Assembly: GCA_937900725.1 (NCBI GenBank) | Contig: CALCFP010000091.1 | Coordinates: 1 to 7,315, forward strand | Source: an uncultured Bacteroidota bacterium | GTDB taxonomy: Bacteria; Bacteroidota; Bacteroidia; Bacteroidales; SZUA-534 | Length of the DNA: 7,315 nt | Direction: 5' to 3' | Shown here: positions 1-5,552 of the stretch, one piece after another | How the letters are laid out: the number at the start of each line of letters is the position of its first letter | Position numbering within the stretch: position 1 is the first letter of the stretch | Translations under genes and position numbers: made by a program | Notes under the pieces: model-generated | What the model was told of the DNA's origin: nothing | Seen by the model: only the letters and a program-made list of their open reading frames with translations | The model's database searches: none

Positions 1-1185
1 GGGCTCAACCGTGCCATTGAACGCGCAATTCAGGTTGCGCCGACAGATTTGGCTGTGTTGGTCACAGGTGAGAGCGGAACAGGCAAGGAGACATTCCCAA
101 AGATAATTCATCAATACAGCGCACGCAAGCACGGCGAATATATTGCCGTCAACTGTGGCGCAATACCGGAAGGCACAATCGACTCTGAACTTTTCGGTCA
201 CGAAAAGGGCGCGTTCACTGGCGCGCACGAGGCACGCAAGGGCTATTTCGAGGTCGCCGACAACGGCACAATCTTCCTCGACGAAGTGGCCGAAATGCCT
301 CTTTCGACTCAGGCGCGCCTGTTGCGTGTGCTTGAAAGCGGCGAGTTTATCCGCGTGGGTTCGTCAAAGGTGCAGAAGACAAATGTGCGTGTGGTTGCAG
401 CCACCAATGTGAACGTCTTGCAGGCTGTCGAGAACGGCAAGTTCCGCGAGGATCTCTATTACCGTCTAAACACCGTGCCAATCAAGATTCCGCCATTGCG
501 CGAGCGTGTAGATGACATCTATTTGCTTTTCCGCAAGTTCACTTCCGATTTTGCCGATAAGTTCCAGATGCCTTCATTGACACTCACACCCGATGCACGT
601 GCAATGCTCGAGCGCTTCCGTTGGCCGGGCAACATCCGTCAACTTAAGAACATTACCGAGCAGCTTTCAATTCTCGAGGAGAATAGAACCATTACAGCCG
701 AAACGCTTCACAGATATTTGCCTGAAAGCGAAGAAGCTCATCTGCCAGCATTGTTCGGACAATCTGGAGATCAGGCATTCTCGTCGGAACGCGAAATTCT
801 TTACAAGGTGCTTTTCGACATGAAAAACGACATGAACGATTTGAAAAAACTGGTTCACGACCTTATGGAGCAGAACGGCGACAATCCGCAGCTGTCAAAA
901 GACCACGCACGGATATTGCAGAATATTTATTCCGACCACAAGCCCGCCTATGGCGATGCCGACGGCTCGCCAATGATAATCACGCATCACGGCGAGACGC
1001 AGAATTCACATATCCAAGACACCGAAGAGTTCGTGGAAGAGTCGCTCTCGCTTGCCGAGAAAGAGGTGGAAATGATAACAAAGGCCTTGCAGAAGCATAA
1101 CGGCAAGCGCAAGTACGCCGCCGACGATTTGGGCATCTCAGAACGGACTCTTTACCGTAAGATAAAGGAATATAAGCTTGAATGA
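1..1185 (+). CDS. Sigma-54-dependent AAA+ transcriptional activator, 5' end outside the window
   Basis: The product would bind sigma-54 RNA polymerase and use ATP hydrolysis to open promoters. The frame is open from base 1 (GLNRAIERAIQVAP...), so the gene starts upstream; the in-frame TTG at 49 is not a real start. In the 394 visible residues: Walker A GESGTGKE at about 23-30, an intact GAFTGA sigma-54 contact loop at 70-75, Walker B GTIFLDEV at 89-96, the FREDLYYRLN arginine-finger region at 148-157, RWPGNIRQLK at 207-216, a helical linker, and a Fis-type helix-turn-helix in the last 35-40 residues (LGISERTLYRKIKEY). Family knowledge: Bacteroidetes relatives of this type begin shortly before the visible part and have no receiver domain, so the input signal is unknown. 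The stop lies 1 nt before the downstream lipoprotein ATG, which suggests co-transcription. Family assignment is very secure; target promoters are unknown. Confidence 0.95.
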   Translation, partial: GLNRAIERAIQVAPTDLAVLVTGESGTGKETFPKIIHQYSARKHGEYIAVNCGAIPEGTIDSELFGHEKGAFTGAHEARKGYFEVADNGTIFLDEVAEMPLSTQARLLRVLESGEFIRVGSSKVQKTNVRVVAATNVNVLQAVENGKFREDLYYRLNTVPIKIPPLRERVDDIYLLFRKFTSDFADKFQMPSLTLTPDARAMLERFRWPGNIRQLKNITEQLSILEENRTITAETLHRYLPESEEAHLPALFGQSGDQAFSSEREILYKVLFDMKNDMNDLKKLVHDLMEQNGDNPQLSKDHARILQNIYSDHKPAYGDADGSPMIITHHGETQNSHIQDTEEFVEESLSLAEKEVEMITKALQKHNGKRKYAADDLGISERTLYRKIKEYKLE

Positions 1186-1186
1186 T

Positions 1187-1687
1187 ATGCGCAAACTATT
1201 GATATTCATATTGCCTGTCCTGGCTATTGTTGGCTGCTCGGTCAGTTACTCGTTCACGGGCGCTTCTATTCCGCCTGACGCCAAAACTGTCTTCATTGCC
1301 GATTTCGCCAATAGGGCGCAACTCGTCAATCCTACTTTGAGTAACGATTTGACCGAAGCCTTGAAGGACAAGTTCGTGGGCCAGACATCGCTGAAACTTG
1401 GCGACGAAGATTCCGACTTGTATTTTGAAGGAACAATAACCGACTATAACACAAAGCCTACCGCAATCAAAAGTGGCGATATAGCATCGCAAAACCGTCT
1501 GACAATAACCGTTAAGGTTAAGTTTGTGAACAACAAGGACAAGACGGCGAATTTCGATACCAGTTTTTCGCGTTATGAGGACTATGATAGTACCGAAAGT
1601 CTTGATGCTGTTGAAGCACAGTTGGTTGAGTCGATAGTGGAAAGCCTGGTCGACGACATATTCACAAAGTCTGTGGTTAATTGGTAG
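1187..1687 (+). CDS. lptE: LptE-like LPS-assembly lipoprotein
   Basis: This is a 166-residue lipoprotein. The signal peptide MRKLLIFILPVLAIVGC ends in a lipobox with Cys17 as the lipidated residue. The mature part begins SVSYSFTGASIPPDAKT and continues with alternating strand-like segments (FIADFANRAQL, DLYFEGTITDYN, RLTITVKVKFVN), then a C-terminal helix ending in VVNW. That pattern fits the short Bacteroidetes LptE family. In characterised systems LptE plugs the LptD outer-membrane barrel and assists insertion of LPS into the outer leaflet. I chose ATG 1187, 2 nt after the upstream stop, over an in-frame TTG at 1178, because it places the positive residues at the signal-peptide start. It terminates with TAG, which is relevant to the amber codon in the peptide gene at 5253. 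Assignment by sequence look and gene order, not by search. Confidence 0.82.
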   Translation: MRKLLIFILPVLAIVGCSVSYSFTGASIPPDAKTVFIADFANRAQLVNPTLSNDLTEALKDKFVGQTSLKLGDEDSDLYFEGTITDYNTKPTAIKSGDIASQNRLTITVKVKFVNNKDKTANFDTSFSRYEDYDSTESLDAVEAQLVESIVESLVDDIFTKSVVNW

Positions 1688-1704
1688 CCAGTTTTTTTGA
1701 AGAA

Positions 1705-2493
1705 ATGGATAAGAACAGATTGCTATCGTATATGCGCAATCCCGAACTTTTGGGCGACCGTGATTTGCCTGAAATCAAGGAGTTGCTTGAGGAGTATCCG
1801 TTTTTTCAGTCGGCCCGGATGCTATATGTCAAGAATTTGAGAAACCAGGGCTATTCAAACTACGGAAAAGTCTTGCGCGAAACTGCAGTGCATGTGACTA
1901 ACCGAACCAAACTTTTTTTCCTGCTCGACAATCGCGTCATCTTGAAAAACGATGACGTGCCAGCGCCCAAAGTGCTGGAAAACGAAATCATTGATTTCGC
2001 AAAGCTGTCGCAAATGGCTGGTTTCGAACCTGGCAAGCCGCAAGAAGCGGCTAAGACCAAGAATGCAGATATTGAAAATCTGGTCAGGGGTGAAGTTGCT
2101 GTCACTCCATACTTCGAGAATCTGAGCGACAAGTTCGATCTTGATAGTTTCAAGCAGACATTCGGAAAGAAAAACAACACCGAACCTGAAAAAAAACAAA
2201 CAAAAGAGGAACGTCATGCCAGACTGCTTGATAACTTCAAGGGATTCAGCATCGAGAGGCCAAAACTTGGCGAAAACCAGCAAATGCAAGACAATACGGT
2301 TGATTTGTCTATACAAAGTTCAACCGAAAATGCCGATTTAATGTCGGATACTTTGGCACAGATTTACGTGAAATCGGGCGCTTACGAAAAAGCATTGTTT
2401 ATGTATGAAAAAATGTGTTTGAAATATCCAGAAAAAAACTCTTACTTTGCGACTCGAATTAGAGAAATCAAAGAGTTAATTAATAACAAATAA
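1705..2493 (+). CDS. Conserved Bacteroidetes protein of unknown function with C-terminal TPR-like repeat
   Basis: I know no function for this 262-residue protein. It lacks a signal peptide and membrane segments, so it is probably cytoplasmic. The N-terminal part (MDKNRLLSYMRNPELLG, then LEEYPFFQSARMLYVKNL) is helical and resembles the start of a conserved hypothetical protein commonly found between lptE and secG in Bacteroidales. The middle (about residues 120-205) is polar, Lys/Glu/Asn-rich and probably disordered. The last 50 residues (TLAQIYVKSGAYEKALFMYE, then KMCLKYPEKNSYFATRI) form a TPR-like helix pair, a protein-protein interaction module. I chose ATG 1705 because the family typically begins MDKN; a TTG at 1681 would overlap lptE. 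The spacer to lptE is 17 nt and to secG 12 nt, consistent with one operon. A role beside LPS or Sec export is guesswork from context. Confidence 0.8.
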   Translation: MDKNRLLSYMRNPELLGDRDLPEIKELLEEYPFFQSARMLYVKNLRNQGYSNYGKVLRETAVHVTNRTKLFFLLDNRVILKNDDVPAPKVLENEIIDFAKLSQMAGFEPGKPQEAAKTKNADIENLVRGEVAVTPYFENLSDKFDLDSFKQTFGKKNNTEPEKKQTKEERHARLLDNFKGFSIERPKLGENQQMQDNTVDLSIQSSTENADLMSDTLAQIYVKSGAYEKALFMYEKMCLKYPEKNSYFATRIREIKELINNK

Positions 2494-2505
2494 ATATTAA
2501 GAAAA

Positions 2506-2847
2506 ATGTTTACAATCGTCACAGTCCTTATCTTCATAGTATGCATATTGATGATACTTATAGTATTGGTACAGAATTCTAAAGGTGGTGGTTTAGCATC
2601 TAACTTTAGCAGTGCCAATCAAGTAATGGGTGTTCGCAAGACAACAGATTTCCTTGAAAAGGGAACCTGGACATTGGCTTGCGCTTTGCTTGTGCTTTGC
2701 ATTTTGGCCGCAGCATTCATTCCTCGCGCTGAGGTTGAAAATGAAGGCAGCATGTTGCAAGAGCAAATTGAAAACGCCGCTGATCCATTTATGCAGCAAA
2801 ACAATTTCCCTGCAGCAGCACCTGCTACAGAAGAGGCCGCTGAATAA
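2506..2847 (+). CDS. secG: Preprotein translocase subunit SecG
   Basis: SecG is the small, non-essential membrane subunit of the SecYEG channel and speeds protein export. The 113-residue product has the expected two transmembrane helices (about residues 2-21 and 55-72) separated by the diagnostic cytoplasmic loop VLVQNSKGGGLAS, followed by NQVMGVRKTTDFLEKGTW, which is typical of SecG. After the second helix comes an acidic, Ala/Gln-rich tail of about 40 residues (ending PAAAPATEEAAE) that is probably unstructured and is common in Bacteroidetes SecG. The ATG follows an A-rich stretch (attaagaaaa) without a clear Shine-Dalgarno site. A strong terminator begins 23 nt after the stop, making this the last gene of the left transcription unit. 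Identification is secure. Confidence 0.93.
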   Translation: MFTIVTVLIFIVCILMILIVLVQNSKGGGLASNFSSANQVMGVRKTTDFLEKGTWTLACALLVLCILAAAFIPRAEVENEGSMLQEQIENAADPFMQQNNFPAAAPATEEAAE

Positions 2848-2870
2848 GGACAACTTACAAAGACATACAA

Positions 2871-2908
2871 AATGCCAACTTGTCATATTGCAGGTTGGCA
2901 TTTTTTTT
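2871..2908 (+). terminator. Rho-independent terminator after secG
   Basis: The left arm AATGCCAACTTG (2871-2882) pairs with CAGGTTGGCATT (2891-2902) over 12 bp, including one G-U pair, around an 8-nt loop, and runs into eight Ts at 2901-2908. It closes the operon ending in secG and separates it from the chaperonin genes. Confidence 0.93.
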
Positions 2909-3114
2909 ATGCTGAATGGCAGTGCGTTATCCCCAATAGACACGTCTGGCGTAATCAAAAGATACGGCAAACGTGACATGTTTGTGTGACATAAGGTGCA
3001 AAAATGGCACTAAAAACACATTTTTTCAGTTTGGCACAGATTATGATTGTTCACAACCCGGTTTTTGAAACCAACAAAAAATAAAACATTAACAACATTA
3101 AATATCATTTAAAA
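2909..3114. other. Intergenic region upstream of groES
   Basis: This is about 206 bp without a convincing gene. It holds a direct repeat of GTGACAT (2973-2979 and 2986-2992, 13-bp period, about one helical turn), two TGGCAC words (3005-3010 and 3032-3037), and an AT-rich leader before the groES ATG. I looked for the CIRCE operator (TTAGCACTC with inverted partner) and did not find it. The groESL promoter should lie here, but its position is not certain. Confidence 0.6.
3031..3049 (+). promoter_or_regulatory. Candidate groESL promoter (sigma-54-like or Bacteroidetes -7-like)
   Basis: TTGGCAC at 3031-3037 matches the sigma-54 -24 element. After a 5-nt spacer the -12 position reads ATGAT (3043-3047) against the consensus TTGCA, so the -12 match is only partial. 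Overlapping it, TATGATTG (3042-3049) is one mismatch from the Bacteroidetes primary-sigma -7 element TAnnTTTG, but no exact TTTG lies at the expected upstream distance. Either reading puts transcription start about 55-65 nt before the groES ATG, a plausible leader. Neither is proven. Confidence 0.25.
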
Positions 3115-3399
3115 ATGGCACAAGAACTTAAAGGCAAAGTGATACCAGGCAAGGCATTGGTATTGCCAGCATCTGCTGAGACAAAGACAGCAGGCGGAAT
3201 CTACATCCCTGACACGGCAAAAGACAAACCTACTCAGGGCAAGGTCGTTTTGCTTGGCGCACCTTTGAAAGACGAAACTCCTATCGACGTGAAGGTTGGC
3301 GACAACGTAATGTACGGCAAGTATTCTGGCACCGAAGTCGAAATCGACGGCACCAAGTATATGCTCATTTCGACAAAGGACATCATCTACATTTTCTAA
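3115..3399 (+). CDS. groES: Co-chaperonin GroES (divergent N-terminus)
   Basis: GroES forms the heptameric lid on the GroEL cage and drives release of substrate into the closed chamber. The 94-residue length and order of elements fit: strand ALVLPA, mobile loop ETKTAGGIYIPDTAKDKP (about 22-39), GKVVLLG, DVKVGDNVMYGKYSGTEVEI, DGTKYMLISTKDIIYIF. Two features are unusual. The N-terminal PLxDRV motif of typical GroES is replaced by KVIPGKALV, and the GroEL-binding hydrophobic triplet of the mobile loop is I-Y-I (29-31), where IVL or III is usual. The start ATG follows an A/T-rich leader (catttaaaa). groEL follows after 18 nt in the classical order, so the identity is secure despite the divergence. 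Confidence 0.94.
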   Translation: MAQELKGKVIPGKALVLPASAETKTAGGIYIPDTAKDKPTQGKVVLLGAPLKDETPIDVKVGDNVMYGKYSGTEVEIDGTKYMLISTKDIIYIF

Positions 3400-3417
3400 T
3401 CATTAAATTCTACAATC

Positions 3418-5049
3418 ATGGCAAAAGAGATAAAATTCAATGTTGAGGCACGCGACCTCCTGAAAAAAGGTGTCGACCAATTGGCTGACGCTGTTAAGGT
3501 GACACTCGGCCCTAAAGGTCGCAATGTAGTAATCGACAAGAAATTCGGCGCACCACAGGTTACCAAGGACGGTGTCACCGTGGCAAAGGAAATAGAGCTG
3601 AGCGACGCATATGCAAACATTGGCGCACAAATGGTCAAGGAAGTGGCTTCAAAAACCGCCGACAAGGCTGGTGACGGCACCACTACCGCAACAGTTCTTG
3701 CTCAGTCAATCATCAATGTCGGCTTGAAGAACGTAACCGCTGGCGCAAACCCAATGGATTTGAAACGTGGTATCGACAAGGCTGTCGCTGCTGTAGTTGC
3801 AAATTTGAAATCATTGTCGCAGGATATCGACGTCAACTCTGAAAAACTTGAGCAGGTTGCAACCATTTCTGCCAACAACGACAAGGAAATTGGCGAACTC
3901 ATTGCTAACGCAATGAAGAAAGTAGGCAAGGAAGGCGTAATCACCGTCGAGGAGTCAAAGACTGCCGAAACTCACGTCGATGTTGTCGAGGGCATGCAGT
4001 TTGACCGTGGCTACATTTCTCCTTATTTTGTCACCAACACTGACAAAATGGAGGCAGAGTTCGACAGCCCATTCATCTTGATTTACGACAAGAAGATTTC
4101 TTCAATGAAGGAATTGCTTCCAATACTTGAGCCAGCAGCACAAAGCGGCCGTCCATTGTTGATTATCGCAGAGGATGTTGACGGCGAGGCTTTGGCAACA
4201 TTGATTGTAAACCGCTTGCGCGCATCTTTGAAGATTGCGGCTGTAAAGGCTCCTGGTTTCGGTGACCGCAGAAAGGAAATGCTTGAAGACATTGCAACTC
4301 TTACTGGCGGTATCGTCATTTCTGAAGAGAAGGGCATGAAACTTGAAGACGCAACAATGGATATGCTAGGTCGTTGCGACAAGATAACTATCAGCAAGGA
4401 AAACACTACCATTGTCAATGGCTGTGGCGAAAAGGAACTCATTGCTGCTCGTGTTGAGCAAATCCGTGCTCAAATTGAGAAGACCACTTCTGACTATGAT
4501 AAGGAAAAACTTCACGAACGTCTGGCCAAATTGGCTGGTGGCGTTGCAGTGCTTTATGTTGGTGCTGCATCTGAAGTTGAGATGAAGGAAAAGAAAGACC
4601 GTGTTGATGATGCTTTGTGCTCAACCCGTGCGGCTGTTGAGGAAGGCATCGTTCCTGGTGGTGGCGTTGCATATATCCGTAGTCTTGGCGCTCTCAAAAA
4701 TTTGAAGGGGGATAACGAGGACCATCCGCTTGGCATCAACATTATCAAGCGTGCCATTGAGGAACCTTTGCGCCAAATTGTCAAGAATGCTGGCGGTGAA
4801 GGCTCGGTTGTTGTAAACAAGGTTAAGGAAGGCAAAGACGACTTCGGCTACAACGCACGTACCGACAAGTACGAGAAGATGGTTGCCGGTGGTGTTATCG
4901 ACCCAACCAAAGTGGCTCGTGTCGCTCTTGAAAACGCCGCTTCCATAGCCGGTATGTTCTTGACAACAGAATGTGTGTTGGTTGAGGAAAAGACCGAGAC
5001 ACCAGCCGCCAACCCAATGGCAGGCGGTGGCATGGGCGGAATGATGTAA
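3418..5049 (+). CDS. groEL: Chaperonin GroEL (Hsp60)
   Basis: This is a full-length 543-residue cytosolic chaperonin that forms double heptameric rings and folds client proteins with ATP and GroES. Visible landmarks: VTLGPKGRNVVID (28-40) and GDGTTTATVLA (85-95) in the nucleotide-binding equatorial domain, with Asp86 as the Mg-ATP ligand; the apical domain around 190-375, including GRPLLIIAEDVDGEALATL; the catalytic Asp398 in RVDDALCSTRAAV; and the chaperonin signature AAVEEGIVPGGG (405-416). The C-terminus ends in the flexible Gly-Met tail GGGMGGMM, as in group I chaperonins. No frameshift or missing catalytic residue is seen. GC content is visibly higher than in the propeller gene downstream, as expected for a highly expressed core gene. 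It shares a unit with groES and is followed by an intrinsic terminator. Confidence 0.99.
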   Translation: MAKEIKFNVEARDLLKKGVDQLADAVKVTLGPKGRNVVIDKKFGAPQVTKDGVTVAKEIELSDAYANIGAQMVKEVASKTADKAGDGTTTATVLAQSIINVGLKNVTAGANPMDLKRGIDKAVAAVVANLKSLSQDIDVNSEKLEQVATISANNDKEIGELIANAMKKVGKEGVITVEESKTAETHVDVVEGMQFDRGYISPYFVTNTDKMEAEFDSPFILIYDKKISSMKELLPILEPAAQSGRPLLIIAEDVDGEALATLIVNRLRASLKIAAVKAPGFGDRRKEMLEDIATLTGGIVISEEKGMKLEDATMDMLGRCDKITISKENTTIVNGCGEKELIAARVEQIRAQIEKTTSDYDKEKLHERLAKLAGGVAVLYVGAASEVEMKEKKDRVDDALCSTRAAVEEGIVPGGGVAYIRSLGALKNLKGDNEDHPLGINIIKRAIEEPLRQIVKNAGGEGSVVVNKVKEGKDDFGYNARTDKYEKMVAGGVIDPTKVARVALENAASIAGMFLTTECVLVEEKTETPAANPMAGGGMGGMM

Positions 5050-5071
5050 TATCTACACTCATATTTCAAAG

Positions 5072-5098
5072 AAGAGGCTCGTTAGAGCCTCTTTTTTT
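5072..5098 (+). terminator. Rho-independent terminator after groEL
   Basis: AAGAGGCTC (5072-5080) pairs perfectly with GAGCCTCTT (5085-5093) around a GTTA tetraloop, followed by a seven-T run (5092-5098). It ends the groESL transcript 22 nt after the groEL stop, so the peptide gene that follows needs its own promoter. Confidence 0.95.
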
Positions 5099-5165
5099 GT
5101 TTGTGAAGATTCAATTTGAAAATGTAAATATTTATCAAAAACTTACATAAAAGTTTGGAAGTCTG

Positions 5166-5179
5166 TTTTTTTTTTTTTT
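5166..5179. repeat. T14 homopolymer upstream of the peptide gene
   Basis: Fourteen consecutive Ts lie 73 nt before the peptide gene ATG, in the interval that must hold its promoter. Tracts of this length are prone to slipped-strand length change and would alter spacing between promoter elements. They also bend DNA and can act as upstream activating sequence. No convincing -33/-7 Bacteroidetes promoter could be placed beside it. Confidence 0.7.
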
Positions 5180-5190
5180 GTTTTGGCGCG

Positions 5191-5216
5191 CAAAAACAAA
5201 CTGCGCAGAGTTTTTG
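5191..5216. promoter_or_regulatory. Inverted repeat with palindromic core upstream of the peptide gene
   Basis: CAAAAAC (5191-5197) and GTTTTTG (5210-5216) are perfect inverted arms flanking the perfect 8-bp palindrome CTGCGCAG (5201-5208), with slight asymmetry (AAA on one side, A on the other). The site ends 36 nt before the peptide start codon. It could be an operator for a dimeric regulator or a hairpin in the 5' leader. It is not followed by a T-run, so it is not a normal terminator. Confidence 0.4.
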
Positions 5217-5252
5217 TAAAACAACAAATTATTTAATTTAAATTTTTACAAA

Positions 5253-5492
5253 ATGAAAAAGAAATTTTTGATTCTGGCTGCCGTGGTAGTCAGCGGTGTG
5301 GCTGCTGTTGCGGCTAGCAATGTTAAAAATGCAGCAGCTTCTGTCCCGAGTGAATGTTTAAGCCAAGTTTAGGGAACAACTGAATGGAGTTGGTGCTGTG
5401 CACCATGTCAATATAGCAACAAGTGCGCGTGTGATACTCATGGTCACTACACTATTATTTATGATGCTGATAAAGCGTATTGGCGTAACTAA
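5253..5492 (+). pseudogene. NVEALA-like exported Cys-rich peptide gene interrupted by in-frame TAG
   Basis: ATG 5253 opens a frame encoding MKKKFLILAAVVVSGVAAVAASNV, a clear signal peptide (basic n-region, hydrophobic core, likely cleavage after VAA at about residue 21). Codon 40 is TAG (5370-5372), so normal termination gives 39 residues. The same frame continues for 39 codons to TAA at 5490-5492, encoding GTTEWSWCCAPCQYSNKCAC and a tail ending DADKAYWRN. The whole would be about 79 residues with six cysteines, five after the TAG. Length, KKK start, 'SNV' after the hydrophobic segment, Cys-rich C-terminus and position before a propeller lipoprotein fit the NVEALA family (about 70-100 residues, function unknown), although the NVEALA motif itself is not intact. 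A CAG-to-TAG change would explain the stop. Alternatives: genuine 39-residue product, suppressed amber codon, or sequencing error. The A-rich leader before the ATG is typical of Bacteroidetes starts. Confidence 0.65.
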
Positions 5493-5509
5493 AACTTTTT
5501 CTCAAGAGA

Positions 5510-5530
5510 GAGGGGGGCTTTGTCTCCCTC
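5510..5530 (+). terminator. GC-rich hairpin between peptide and propeller genes, possible attenuator
   Basis: GAGGGGG (5510-5516) can pair with CTCCCTC (5524-5530) over 7 bp, including one G-U, around a 7-nt loop. It is followed by ATTTATTTCT, which is U-rich but not a pure U-run. It lies 17 nt after the peptide frame's TAA and 22 nt before the propeller ATG. It could partly terminate or stabilise the upstream RNA, letting the peptide be made in excess over the lipoproteins; a full terminator is less likely. Confidence 0.45.
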
Positions 5531-5552
5531 ATTTATTTCTAATAATAGGAAT

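Noticed and set aside
1178..1186. TTG 1178 as start of lptE
   Set aside because: It lies within the upstream gene and adds three residues before a normal signal peptide; ATG 1187 is better.
2630..2989. 119-codon open frame across the secG 3' half and terminator
   Set aside because: It lies mostly in another frame of secG, runs through the terminator hairpin, and encodes no recognisable protein.
3005..3026. Second TGGCAC (3005-3010) as a sigma-54 promoter
   Set aside because: The -12 position at the correct spacing reads ACACA, with no GC.
2909..3114. CIRCE/HrcA operator upstream of groES
   Set aside because: No TTAGCACTC or inverted GAGTGCTAA could be found on either strand.
3396..5069. 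Several long reverse-strand open frames across groEL
   Set aside because: They are antisense shadows of a strongly biased coding sequence, with no family features or start context of their own.
5239..5246. TAAATTTT as a -7 promoter element of the peptide gene
   Set aside because: It would leave only a few bases of leader before the ATG, and the spacing to the TTTG at 5213-5216 is slightly long.
5370..5372. Genome-wide reassignment of TAG to a sense codon
   Set aside because: lptE ends at TAG (1685-1687) exactly where the family ends, and reading through would add about 50 unrelated residues. The other stops seen are TAA or TGA.
5520..5552. TTG 5520 as start of the propeller lipoprotein
   Set aside because: It would put 11 extra polar residues before the signal peptide and lies within the hairpin loop; ATG 5553 gives a normal lipoprotein signal.
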